A stretch of DNA of 64,000 bases from Tritrichomonas musculus (lineage: Eukaryota > Parabasalia > Tritrichomonadida > Tritrichomonadidae), in the NCBI GenBank assembly GCA_039105265.1, contig JAPFFF010000023.1, positions 1,860,001-1,924,000 on the forward strand, in the 5' to 3' direction. Of the stretch, positions 31,517 through 41,759 are shown one piece after another (position 1 is the first letter of the stretch; the number at the start of each line of letters is the position of its first letter). The position numbers and the translations under genes are program-made. A model generated the notes under the pieces. The model saw nothing but the letters and a program-made list of their open reading frames with translations, searched no databases and had not been told where the DNA came from.

Positions 31517-32164
31517 ACTGTTTTGTTGTTATTAATTGATTTTCATAGTAATTTTATATCTTATATTTCAACCAACTTTTCAATTATATTCATTAATAAT
31601 TCTCTGTAGGTATAATTTGTGATGTAAATAGAGCAAGACTTATCGATACTCTTTCTGATTGTCGAAAAAAAAATAATATTTGAAAAAAGTTTGCACCTAT
31701 TTTGATAAAGAAAAAGTATATTTATTAACGAGAATCTAATATTAAATCTCTAATGTTTATTAATGAAATATTTTTGGTTCGCTCCTGCGGTTATTCTCTG
31801 ACGAACCAAATAGACTGCTGGCAACTACTGAAAAAAGCATGAACTTTTATGCAAAAACTTGAATGGTTTGCTATGGTGGCGTGTTAAATTTCCAAATAAG
31901 AATACTTTCAATCTTGTATCCAAAGGCATCACTATCATACTACTGTAATATGAATTTTAAATATATCATTTCAACGAATTTAAATTCATGTTTTGAATTC
32001 ATGAAAAAAAATTAATACTTCAATCCAAAAGAAAAAAAGATGAAGATGAAAACTTAATAGCATTGTTTTTTTTAATACAATAGAACTTTCGAAATCATTA
32101 TCAGAGATTAGTTTTGATAAAATTATAAAAATTGATGATATCTGTAATAATAATAAAGATATTC
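31517..32164. other. Intergenic region
   Basis: No supported gene; only short protein-like stretches (for example GIICDVNRARLIDTL near 31610-31660) that may continue the decayed gene upstream. Confidence 0.45.
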
Positions 32165-34331
32165 TTAAATATCATATGAATATGATGTACCACGCATATC
32201 AAAAGCTAAAAAAGCATTATTTGCTTGATATCCCGAAAATAACAAGAATATTATTGATAGATTATAATACTTTTCAAAGCAATCTATCATATTCTTGATG
32301 TTTCTAATGAAAAACTTTATTCCCGGAAAAAATACTTTTCTCTGCACAATATCCTACTTCATATAATTTGTACCGAGTTGGCTCATAAGTTGAATATTCG
32401 TGGTTCTTTTTCATTAATGCTACATGTGATATAGAGTTCATAATTTCAGGTATTAATGAATTACGATTTGAAGAATTTCTAAAATAATCAATTTCTATTT
32501 CCACCAGTCCAACAAACAGAGATGGCAAAGCCATATAATTACTGACTTCAGTAAAATTGTTGACTTCATCTCGAAACACAACACGTATTGAATCATTTAA
32601 ATTATTGAAATCATCTGTATTTGACGATTCTAATTCAAAGCAAAAAATGTACGCTATTTTATCGCTTGGAGTAATTTGTTTGATTTTTGTGATAAAATCA
32701 TTATTATTTAAAACTGATAAAGTGATGTCTGCTAATGATTTATTGTCAAGAAATGCTATAGAGCCATAAAAGAAGCGACTATCTGATGAAAATCAGAAGA
32801 CTACTGTTCATCCTTTAATTGTTGTTTCCGAAAATAAAATCTTTTTTCATCACATTCAGTTAGCAAATATTTAGTAATGAACCTAACTGGAATACAATAA
32901 AACCAAATTGACTTTATTCCATCACTGGAAGCAGTTGCACCTAATTCAGAAAGAGATATAACTAGGATTATTTCTTATTGATGGTTTAAAATTGACAATT
33001 GTATCAACATTCATGACAAAAGAGCATGGCGAAGGTTATGATTATGCTCCCTTATCAATATCTACATCAAAACTTGATCGATGTCGTTTAATCGGATATT
33101 TCATTGACAGAAATACTGGTGAAATTCTATATTTTGATAAAAATCAATATTGTTATATTTCCGAAAGAGATACAACTAAAAGGTTGGAAGCTTTTATGAG
33201 CCGAAATTTATATGCCCAAGAATAAAAAGACTGTTCAAGATATCAGCATTCTCTTAATTTGTCATCTGTATCTAAAGTTTCTGATGCTCTCTTACTTTTG
33301 AGTGTTTATGAGTTTAAAATTGTTGAATTAGAAGCTCGTATTGCCGTTCTTGTGGCAAAGTAAAAAGAAGGGGATGAGTGTTTATTCTTATATTGATATC
33401 TTAATAAACTAACAATTTTCATTTCATATTTTTCTTTAAGTATTATCATTTTTTATTGTCCAATTACTTTTTATTCTTTTTTTTTTTTTTCCTTCAATAT
33501 GAAGTAAGTTAAATTTTACATTAACTTTTAATGAATTTGAGATCTCATAAGTTTTTGATATTTGGTCATTTCAATCGTAGATGAGCTTGTAGCGAGCTAG
33601 GGTTGGCAGGGCAAATATACAAAGCACTCCCTAATGTATACCGCTTATCTAACATATTTCGAGGTAAATTATAGATAATTTTATAGTTGTCCTCAATGGC
33701 TAGAGCCATGCTTGCTCGAATGTTACTATTGATGTTATTTCAGGATTTTACCAAATTCCAAGTTCGTTTAAATGCTGATGCTTCTAAAGAAAAACTTGGT
33801 GTTCTTCCGAAATTCAATAGGGCATTAAAAGCTGTCATGATCAAATTTTGGGCTGTTATAGAGGTTAATAATTCTCTTGTTAAATCACTTGTAATAGTGG
33901 TGGTTTAAGGTAAGAAACGACAAATATATGAACCTTTACCATTAATATCAACCGATAATAAATATTGGCCAGAAATGTCCCTAGGAACGCCACCGCCGCC
34001 TCCTTATCATAAAGAAGATGAAGAGATAACCATAGAGAAGACTATACAAAAGTTAATATTTCAATCACCTATTACTTCAGTCAAATCAACTTCAATAAGA
34101 AAATGGATATATAATAAATTAACCTATAACATTTTCATCCTTATTGTACTTTCCATCAATATAGTAATAGAATTCTATTCCAAATTATATATATCATTAA
34201 ACAACAATCATCTAAAGAAAATAAATGAAATAATAAAAGCAAGTTTTAAAGATGGTAATTTAAAGTGTTTAAAACAGCTACTACACCACTTTATACGTGT
34301 AGTAATAACAACATTTTCAATTCTCTGGTAA
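32165..34331. pseudogene. Cluster of unassigned coding remnants on both strands
   Basis: Protein-like fragments occur on the minus strand (32165-32579, for example MALPSLFVGLVEIEID) and the plus strand (32557-33363, for example LDRCRLIGYFIDRNTGEIL; 33740-34331, including GTPPPPPYHKEDEEITIEK and a hydrophobic helix NIFILIVLSINIVI). All are interrupted. I recognise none of them, and they could belong to one decayed multi-gene element or to several host genes. A segment at 33590-33660 with unusual composition (agctagggttggcagggc) was checked and is not a tRNA. Confidence 0.4.
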
Positions 34332-34876
34332 TGAGAGTTATGTTCACATGTGCATCATTTTATAATTTAGCACTAAAATAAAATATCAAAATTATTAATC
34401 TACAAATCCTATAGATGATCCAAAAAATATCATTATTCAATTATTTCATCACACTTGAGATAATTATTTAATATATCTTTTTTAATTATTTTATCTAATA
34501 TCAAGAACTAATATATTTAAAAAACATTGCTTTTTCATGCTTTTAAAATAAGATATAAAAGCATTTTCAAGGCTTCTTAACGTACGAAAAACTGTTACAT
34601 TTGCTTCTTAAAAAAAAAACCGATATAATCTCAAATTTATTATATTTTAAAGATAACTTGGGATTATTTTAAATTTTTAAAAATATTATAATATTAAAAT
34701 ATTTTCGCCTAAATTTGAAATGTAAAATAATATTTAAATAACCATAAACCATTTTCCTAATAAGATATATTAATGCTTATATAAATTAATTAAGGTTATT
34801 TTATCGTTCTTTTAATTAATAGAAAACTATCACATATTTGATGAAGTGACCACTTGCTCATCATTTTTTAATTTAG
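34332..34876. other. Upstream region of OsmC gene with Inr-like site
   Basis: A/T-rich. TCATTTTTT at 34861-34869, 16 bases before the OsmC ATG, fits the trichomonad initiator consensus TCA(+1)YW and is the likely transcription start. No other gene seen. Confidence 0.55.
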
Positions 34877-35308
34877 ATGATTGCATCAAGTTTCAAACGT
34901 TCAGCACCAGAAATTTGGCATGCTCATTCACATCATATTACAGGAGATGAATGGTGGTGCACAGATAATCAAGGACGTGGAATTGTTACAACAGCTGGTA
35001 TGGGATCAGCACCAACCCCACCAGATTTAGTTTTAATGGCTCTTGGAGCATGCGCAGGAAATGGAATTCGTTTCAATATTGAAAAGCGTGGTAAAAAAGT
35101 AAGAAGTCTTGACGTTGATGTTTCAGGTGAATGGACAGCTAAACCATGCCGTCATATGTATGACATTAAAATGAAGGTTACTGCAGATACTGATATGGAT
35201 CAAGCAACACTTGACAAACTTGTTGAAGATGTCAAAGAAAAGATGTGCCCAGTTGCAGGTACTCTCCTTCATTCACCAAAAATCACAACATCAGTTGTTG
35301 TCAAGTAA
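34877..35308 (+). CDS. OsmC/Ohr-type peroxidase, probably hydrogenosomal
   Basis: This 143-residue protein reduces organic peroxides and hydrogen peroxide through a cysteine pair. Cys59 lies in LMALGACAGNGI (peroxidatic) and Cys124 in EKMCPVAGTLLHS (resolving), the standard OsmC spacing. The core RGIVTTAGMGSAPTPPDLVL is well conserved. The N-terminus MIASSFKRSAPE has the Ser/Arg/Lys character of a short hydrogenosomal presequence. In Trichomonas hydrogenosomes, OsmC receives electrons from NADH through dihydrolipoamide dehydrogenase and the lipoylated H-protein; the DLD gene is in this window. Codons are less A/T-biased than in neighbours, suggesting high expression. The family is bacterial in origin, so an old lateral transfer is likely. 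Confidence 0.93.
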   Translation: MIASSFKRSAPEIWHAHSHHITGDEWWCTDNQGRGIVTTAGMGSAPTPPDLVLMALGACAGNGIRFNIEKRGKKVRSLDVDVSGEWTAKPCRHMYDIKMKVTADTDMDQATLDKLVEDVKEKMCPVAGTLLHSPKITTSVVVK

Positions 35309-35417
35309 GCAATTTAGACAATCATTTTAGTTTGGTCAATAAACTCTTTGTCTTTAATTTTTATTTTTTTTTGAAAAGGATGAACATTTTTTAATTCAAT
35401 TTTTTAAAAATTTTAAG

Positions 35418-36770
35418 TTGCTTGAATTTAAGGCCTCAGATAATCAAACCCAGCTTGAGAAGTTTGAATATGATTCTCTATTATATAAAGAAAAATTAGG
35501 GAAAGAAGCAGGCATTTTAACAGAATATTTTAACTTATTAAATGAGAACATACAGAATGACAATCACAATGAAGTTTTATGCATTCTCAAACATGTACAA
35601 ATTGATAAAAAAGAACTACGTTCTTCAAGAGTATTATCAAAATTTTTAGCCGAAAACAAATTCTTCTTTATTTTTCTTTATTGCTTGGATGCCAAGCACA
35701 ATGAAATTGCTAAAATATCAATCAATCTATTGCACTCAATGATTCAGCAATCAAGAGTTCTAGATACTTATATATTTGACTCTAGAATAATAAATTGTTT
35801 ATTTGAGCTTCTTCAACTTAATGATACAGAAATTAACATGAAAATTGCTCAAATATGTACAATACTCAGTCAACATCATCCCGAAATGTCATTCATTTTC
35901 TGGGATTTTATGAAAAGCATTTCAGATAGTTATTCAACTTTAGATTTGGTTTCTGAATTTATTTATAATGAAGTCATTTTTTTCTGTAAAAATATGAGCT
36001 TCCTTTATTCAGATTTATTTACAGTCATGACCAACATTTTGACCAAGAACAACCAAATTGCAAATGGCAATATTTTAATGGCAATTAAAAAAGGGATTGA
36101 TCATGATATTCAAGAATTTATCAATTATTTTATTGACGATACATTTATTCAAATGCTATTAGAACAAATTAACATTTCTAATTTAAAATCAATTAAAAGG
36201 GAATCACTCATTTTATTGACATCTTTTATCCCAAAATTAAATCAAACTATTAAATTTCCTTTATTAGATATAAAATTGATTTTGAGATTACTTAATGATC
36301 AAACACTCATTTTTTCGATATTAAGATATTTGAATTCAATCGTTATATTTCATCCTTCTATTCTTTTTATTGAGAATTTACCTCAAAACTTTGATATTAC
36401 GTTATTAATATACGAAGTATTGAAAAAATACAATAGAGAAGTCCCTTTTAAAATTAAAACAGAGGCATCCAATTTAATTGCTCTCTTTATTGATAAAAAA
36501 ATCATAAATATTACTTTTTTAACCAAAAATTATTCACAAATTTTTGCTGTTTTGCTTGATTATATTAGTATTGAGACCATCAGGTCTGAATTTTTTATAT
36601 TAGTTCTTATAGAAGTTTGCAACCAACTTATAACAGTTGGAATTAAAAAAGATTTAATTCAACAAATATTTGATGAAAATGATGCTCAAAATATCTTAGA
36701 TGATTGCTTAGCTAAATCAAAAGATTTAATCGCACATATACAATTACTTAATAACATTGTTTATTCATAA
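35418..36770 (+). CDS. Helical-repeat (armadillo-like) protein lacking an ATG start
   Basis: The open frame encodes about 450 residues of alternating amphipathic helices (for example KHNEIAKISINLLHSMIQQS and DTEINMKIAQICTILSQHHP), typical of armadillo/HEAT-like trichomonad proteins. No specific family is recognisable. The frame begins with TTG at 35418; the next upstream in-frame stop is at 35355 and no in-frame ATG lies between. An ATG at 35380 is in another frame and would join this one if the T run at 35387-35392 had one more base. Possibilities are a homopolymer error or mutation, a TTG that was once ATG, or a start at the next in-frame Met about 108 residues in. It lies 110 bp after the OsmC stop on the same strand. 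Confidence 0.65.
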   Translation: MLEFKASDNQTQLEKFEYDSLLYKEKLGKEAGILTEYFNLLNENIQNDNHNEVLCILKHVQIDKKELRSSRVLSKFLAENKFFFIFLYCLDAKHNEIAKISINLLHSMIQQSRVLDTYIFDSRIINCLFELLQLNDTEINMKIAQICTILSQHHPEMSFIFWDFMKSISDSYSTLDLVSEFIYNEVIFFCKNMSFLYSDLFTVMTNILTKNNQIANGNILMAIKKGIDHDIQEFINYFIDDTFIQMLLEQINISNLKSIKRESLILLTSFIPKLNQTIKFPLLDIKLILRLLNDQTLIFSILRYLNSIVIFHPSILFIENLPQNFDITLLIYEVLKKYNREVPFKIKTEASNLIALFIDKKIINITFLTKNYSQIFAVLLDYISIETIRSEFFILVLIEVCNQLITVGIKKDLIQQIFDENDAQNILDDCLAKSKDLIAHIQLLNNIVYS

Positions 36771-37169
36771 ATTCGAATTATTAAAACTATGTTGACCATG
36801 ATTTTTCAATATATAAACAAAATCATCACCTTATATCTGTTTTAAATTAAGTCATTTTCAATTTTAAGAATTTGGCAATTAAATTTTTTTTATGATCAAT
36901 ATACTTTGATCACGCTTTTTTCTTAAATCAAACTGATATAAAGATCAAAAAATATGTTGCTAATTCGAAAATCATAGAATAAGGAAAAAGCGTTATTATT
37001 AAATAAATAAACAATAAACTTTTTTTTGAATATTTTTTCCAATTCTCAAAAGCATGAATATTTCATCAAAATAGTAATAAAATTAAAATACATGAAATAA
37101 TATTTAACAAAAAGATTGAATAACGCATTACATTAAAAATACATATACAATTCTAACAACCATCCATGC
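36771..37169. other. Convergent intergenic region
   Basis: A/T-rich stretch between converging genes. No gene or notable repeat seen; presumably carries both 3' ends. Confidence 0.6.
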
Positions 37170-37724
37170 TCAATATGAAGTCTTATAAGATTCAATATAT
37201 GGATTTAAAATCCCAAGAGAAATTAGAATTAAGTCAACTACGTACCAAATACCAAAACCACCCAAAGTTAATAATTTTATAGTACCAAGAAGCGGATAAC
37301 CAAGGAGATATCGATCAACACCAAAAATACCAAAAAACATTGAACAAATTAGAACTGGCATATATGAACGTTTACCTTCTTCGAAACATCGAAAGTCATT
37401 AACTATCCAATATGGTTCACCAACACAAACAACTCCTTTTAAGGCTTGACAAACAGCAGTACCAAATGAATTAATATTAGAATACTCGTTTTTGCAGCCA
37501 TCACCAACTAAAACATCTTTTGGAATATCAGGAAAAAAACGCTGGAACTTATCAAGTCCTTTTGCTGAACAAATTCGATAATCTCGCCCTACCAAATTAC
37601 ATGGAATTAAAGCTTTTGAGCTATTCCATTCAACTTGAGAACATTCTGTGATGATAGATTTTGAATATTTGCATACCCTATAGTAAATCGCTGAATTTGA
37701 AAAAATAAGAAAGAATGAGATCAT
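37170..37724 (-). CDS. TM2-domain membrane protein (TM2D family)
   Basis: This 184-residue protein has a signal peptide (about 1-15), a Cys-rich luminal region (residues 17-122; CKYSKSIITECSQ, GVVCVGEPYWIVNDFRC) and a C-terminal TM2 domain. The latter reads MFFGIFGVDRYLLGYPLLGT then IKLLTLGGFGIWYVVDLILI: two helices joined by a loop with the conserved DR(F/Y) motif. This layout matches eukaryotic TM2D1-3 proteins, which are of uncertain function and are linked to Notch and phagocytic pathways in animals. Its ATG is only 46 bp from that of the kinase gene on the other strand, so the two probably share a bidirectional promoter. Confidence 0.88.
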   Translation of the reverse strand: MISFFLIFSNSAIYYRVCKYSKSIITECSQVEWNSSKALIPCNLVGRDYRICSAKGLDKFQRFFPDIPKDVLVGDGCKNEYSNINSFGTAVCQALKGVVCVGEPYWIVNDFRCFEEGKRSYMPVLICSMFFGIFGVDRYLLGYPLLGTIKLLTLGGFGIWYVVDLILISLGILNPYIESYKTSY

Positions 37725-37770
37725 TTAAATTTTGGCCATAATTGACCATTTATAAAGCTTAAAAATATTG
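37725..37770. promoter_or_regulatory. 46-bp shared bidirectional promoter
   Basis: Only 46 bases separate the start codons of the TM2D gene (minus) and the kinase gene (plus). The segment contains TTTGGCCATAATTGACCATT, including the palindrome TGGCCA, which could serve both directions. Confidence 0.5.
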
Positions 37771-39297
37771 ATGACTCTAAAAAAGTATAGTTCACTTACA
37801 CGACAACAGCTAATTTCAGAGCATAACACACTCTCATTTTTAGCATGGTCTCAATATTTTGAGTTATTTAATCGTAAACTTCAATTAGAACACGCGTTAA
37901 GCTTCTCATTTTTTTTTATTGATTCCATGTCTAAAGAAATAACAAATGATATGATTATCCAACTAGAAAAATCAATTAGGAACATACTTACTACAGATAT
38001 ACAAATTGAATCAATTGAAATGAAACGGGAGGACTTGATTCAACTTTTTACCCAAAAGAATATGATTGAAAAAATAGGAATAATAAAAGCTTTAAATCAA
38101 AAAAAGATAGACTGCATCAAATGTGGTGAACATATAGATTATATGCTCGAACCACACTCATTTGATAAAAAAAGGCTTGAATTATTTTCAATTCATAAAT
38201 ATCTCAATGGATTTGCTCTTTGTTTTCCAACCCAAACGAATCCAATGGAAGTTTTACAGTGGACTGAGCCTGCATTTTTAAAAAATATGATATCAGATTA
38301 TTCATCTTTTGTGAAGACTGTCGGTATTGAAACAATATCTGATTTAAATAATGCTATAATCAATCATAAAATTGACCAATTAAAGTGGGCCGCTGAAAGC
38401 TATCATGAGCGAAAGATATATGAAATTGCAGGAAAAATATGCGGAAATTATGAGAAAAAGAAAGTAATTACAATTGCTGGCCCATCTGCTTCTAACAAAA
38501 CCACTTTTGCTAAAAGATTACAAATTGCTCTTTCCGGCTTTGGTCATGATTCAATATTAATTGAAATGGATGACTATTTTGTTAATGTAGAAGATTCACC
38601 ATATGATGAAGAAGGGAATCAAGATTGGGAATCTTTTGATTGCATTAATACCCCACTTCTATCTGAACGGGTAAACTCTCTTGTTCTTGGAAAGACGGTA
38701 AAACGACGTAAATTTGATTGGGAAAAGGGAATTTCGCTTGATGATCCTAATGAAGAGCTATGTCTTAAGGAAGGAGGCTTTCTAATTATTGAAGGAATTC
38801 ATGGAATGAACCCCAAGCTTATCGACTCTCTGGGAGGAAAAGATAAAGTTTCTCAAATTTATATACAACCAACATCACCTATACGAATTGATCATAATCA
38901 TCGCTTCAGCTGCAGTGATTATAGATTGATAAGAAGACTCACACGCGATTACTTTTTCAGATCTTTTCCACCTAGGTCTACAATAGATATTTGGACTAGT
39001 GTTCGTGTAGGTGAAATGAATAATATATTTCCTTATCAAGGCAATGCTGATTATTATTTTAATTCAGCTCTTTTTTATGAAATTTCAGTTATTAATATGT
39101 TTGCTAAAAGTCTTTTAGCCGATTCTTCTGTTCCTTCAGCAACTGAAGATTCAAATACACTCAACTCACAATTTTTAAATAATGAAGCTCAAAGATTATC
39201 TGTACTAACCAATCTCTTTTATCCTTACCAAATCGAAAAAGTACCACATATTTCATGCATTAGAGAATTTGTTGGTGGATCTGATCTGAAATATTAA
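37771..39297 (+). CDS. Uridine kinase-like protein with N-terminal ThrRS-like domain
   Basis: Starting at the ATG at 37771 gives 508 residues. The N-terminal part (about 15-160) resembles the threonyl-tRNA-synthetase editing-type module seen in bacterial ThrRS-uridine kinase fusions: EHALSFSFFFIDS and CGEHIDYMLEPHS...IHKYLNGFALCFP. The C-terminal part (from about 228) is a phosphoribulokinase/uridine kinase domain with P-loop AGPSASNKTT (Lys243), an acidic MDDYF motif (Asp267/Asp268) and RLTRDYFFRSF downstream. It should phosphorylate uridine, cytidine or a related substrate. Trichomonads depend on pyrimidine salvage, so a salvage role fits. The fused architecture is best known in bacteria, so lateral transfer is inferred. 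Confidence 0.85.
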   Translation: MTLKKYSSLTRQQLISEHNTLSFLAWSQYFELFNRKLQLEHALSFSFFFIDSMSKEITNDMIIQLEKSIRNILTTDIQIESIEMKREDLIQLFTQKNMIEKIGIIKALNQKKIDCIKCGEHIDYMLEPHSFDKKRLELFSIHKYLNGFALCFPTQTNPMEVLQWTEPAFLKNMISDYSSFVKTVGIETISDLNNAIINHKIDQLKWAAESYHERKIYEIAGKICGNYEKKKVITIAGPSASNKTTFAKRLQIALSGFGHDSILIEMDDYFVNVEDSPYDEEGNQDWESFDCINTPLLSERVNSLVLGKTVKRRKFDWEKGISLDDPNEELCLKEGGFLIIEGIHGMNPKLIDSLGGKDKVSQIYIQPTSPIRIDHNHRFSCSDYRLIRRLTRDYFFRSFPPRSTIDIWTSVRVGEMNNIFPYQGNADYYFNSALFYEISVINMFAKSLLADSSVPSATEDSNTLNSQFLNNEAQRLSVLTNLFYPYQIEKVPHISCIREFVGGSDLKY

Positions 39298-39539
39298 TTT
39301 TTGACAAATTATAATACTGTTTCTATTATAATTTATAACTAATAAAATGAGCATTTAAATTATTATAATTTTTTTTTAGATGAAAGCATTTAATGTGATA
39401 AATGAATTTGTATTTTTTTGTTATATAATTCAATTTCTTTATATGTTTTGAGAGAATTATTTTAGCGAATGCTTCAAAAAGTCAACACATCTTTTAGAAT
39501 TAAAAATTTTGTACGTTTAGATACAAAATTATAAAATAG

Positions 39540-41276
39540 ATGAATATTGAGGAACAGGAAGAACTTGGAAACGATGACCAAAATAACCTTCCTCAAAGTA
39601 TTCATCGTTCTTTTAACATGCAAGGATTAACATCATTTCCTCCTTTTAAATTATTGCTTCCATACCAAACTTTAACATTCAGCTCTAACCCGATTGACTC
39701 TTTTGGAACACTTCCTTCATTACCAAATTTAAAATACTTAGATATTAGCGAAACTCAAATATCATCTTTTCAATACATTCAAACGCAACCTTTAATTGAA
39801 TCAATTAATATAAAAAATACGCCATTATCTCATTATACAGAAACTATTTTAATGACAGTTATTGCATTTGGTCCTACTTTAAAGATGATCAATGGATCTC
39901 AAATTCCACAAGTTATTTATAAAAGAGGGCTTAAATTGAGGCCATACCTCTTGTGCTATCTTTATAATGGCTGGATTCTTCTTTCAGATAATCCAATAAA
40001 GGTGTTTAATGTAAACACAAGAAAACGATTAGTTTTTCTTTCATTGAAAAGTATTCCTCAGATTCCAATGGAAAAATATAAAGAAGAAAGAAAAAAATTA
40101 TCAAAAACATATGCATCAATATCATTATGCTCAACGAGTTATCGGAAAAGAAATAATACAACTCAAAATGATAACAATAACAACAGTTCCAATAAAATAA
40201 AAAAGAAAGTATCAAATATTCGTCGAGATAAAATTTCACAATCAATGCCACGCATTCCAACATGCAGAATAAGACAACAAAAAAGTGACGTCTCAGAACA
40301 ATGTATAAACAAAAATGAAAATGACACCGCCAATAGAGTTCATTTATCGCACAGAAGAAACCAATCTCTAGACTCTAAAATCATTAAGAACACAAAAATT
40401 AGACCATCACCTGGAAATAACAAATCAAAATCACAAAAAACACCAAAGCCAGTAAATAACACAAATGATCAAAATGAAGATGAATGTGTTTTTACGGGTA
40501 CTCCAATATACATTAAAAGGAAGAGGAAAAGTGAACCAGATTCAAAATCTTTAAGTAAAATTACAAAAGAACTTAATATTGGTACAAACAAATCTTTAAG
40601 CAAGGACAGTGAAATTAAAAAAAGTCAATTAACCAGTCAAATAGATAATAAAATCACAGAACAAATAAATAGTGTTGAATCAACTAAAAAAAATAGAACA
40701 GTTACCTTTTCTCAAAATCCTCCCAAAAAACAAGTTAATACTAATCAACAATCAACAATCAATGATCAAAAGAAAAACAATCAGAGAGCTAGTTCAAATT
40801 TGGTATCTAAGAATCCAAATTCTAGAACTAATCATTTGTATGAAACAGCTATTATAAAACAAAATACATCTAAAAAAGAATCACAAAAAGTAAAATCAAA
40901 GACTTCCATAGATAAAGCATTGGTAAGCAATTCAGAAAATGTGAACATTGAGCAAAATAATCTCTGTATATCAAATACAGAGATTAAAGAAGACACAGAA
41001 ATATCAGATGAAAATCAAAATGAATTAAGCGAAGAGTTAGAAACAACAACGGTAAAAAGAACACCAAAACTTTATACTCATAAACTTGATCATTCAAATG
41101 CTCTTAACAATCTATCTTCAATGAAAGAAGTATATAAAGATTTAATTTTCAACATACCTATTAGCGACGTTTCAGAGACAAGTGACTATGTTTCAGATCG
41201 AGATTTTGATAAACAGCTTGAACAACTAGATTTTGCTTTACCATCTGATTCAACCACAACTGTTGATGATTTTTAA
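39540..41276 (+). CDS. N-terminal LRR protein with long disordered tail
   Basis: Residues about 20-115 form a short SDS22-like leucine-rich repeat block (LPSLPNLKYLDISETQISSF) ending in a cap-like AFGPTLKMINGSQIP. Residues 180-530 are Lys/Ser/Asn/Gln-rich and probably disordered, with many basic clusters and potential phosphosites. The last 50 residues are acidic. An LRR cap followed by a tail is common in ciliary, centrosomal or phosphatase-regulator proteins, but no specific family can be named. A CAAAAAGTC motif lies about 60 bp upstream. Confidence 0.7.
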   Translation: MNIEEQEELGNDDQNNLPQSIHRSFNMQGLTSFPPFKLLLPYQTLTFSSNPIDSFGTLPSLPNLKYLDISETQISSFQYIQTQPLIESINIKNTPLSHYTETILMTVIAFGPTLKMINGSQIPQVIYKRGLKLRPYLLCYLYNGWILLSDNPIKVFNVNTRKRLVFLSLKSIPQIPMEKYKEERKKLSKTYASISLCSTSYRKRNNTTQNDNNNNSSNKIKKKVSNIRRDKISQSMPRIPTCRIRQQKSDVSEQCINKNENDTANRVHLSHRRNQSLDSKIIKNTKIRPSPGNNKSKSQKTPKPVNNTNDQNEDECVFTGTPIYIKRKRKSEPDSKSLSKITKELNIGTNKSLSKDSEIKKSQLTSQIDNKITEQINSVESTKKNRTVTFSQNPPKKQVNTNQQSTINDQKKNNQRASSNLVSKNPNSRTNHLYETAIIKQNTSKKESQKVKSKTSIDKALVSNSENVNIEQNNLCISNTEIKEDTEISDENQNELSEELETTTVKRTPKLYTHKLDHSNALNNLSSMKEVYKDLIFNIPISDVSETSDYVSDRDFDKQLEQLDFALPSDSTTTVDDF

Positions 41277-41759
41277 TTACAGTGAATCCCTGCTTTCTAA
41301 TTAAGATGATTTTTTACTTGGAAATTATATATATATATTTTTTTTTTTTTTATGTTTGCCATAACTAATTTTCACCTTTGATTTGGTTTAACACAATTTA
41401 TATTTTAAACTTCGTAACTTTATTTTATTTTTTTTTTTTCAAATCAAATCTTATATTTTTTTGGGTTTTAAAATTTCAAAATTCATTTTAAAAATCTTAT
41501 TTTAAGCACAAATTCTACAATTACTTATAATCATAACTTTTCAATTTTGTACAAATACTCCAAATACTATCAAATTTTCAATAAATCTAACTTTTTTCAT
41601 TCATTAAATAAATATTAAAGATCAAATAAAACTAAAATAAAATAACAAAATAAAAAAAAAAAAAAAAAAAAATTGGTGCTATTCTTGTTGAAATAATTTC
41701 ATTATAGAAATTTTAATTGATAGAAAAATTTGAGAGAGAATGACCACAAACAAAATCAA
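41277..41759. other. Intergenic region with homopolymer tracts
   Basis: Poly-T near 41340 and 41430, and an 18-20 base poly-A near 41653. TCATTATA at 41699-41706 is an Inr-like site 61 bases before the chosen helicase ATG. Confidence 0.5.

Noticed and set aside
33560-33660. Possible tRNA or structured RNA in a GC-richer patch
   Set aside because: No T-loop GTTCRA motif, no closing acceptor stem and no anticodon arm could be drawn.
41730-41759. Extended N-terminus of the DEAD-box helicase
   Set aside because: Starts at TTG; the next in-frame ATG at 41760 gives a normal N-terminus.
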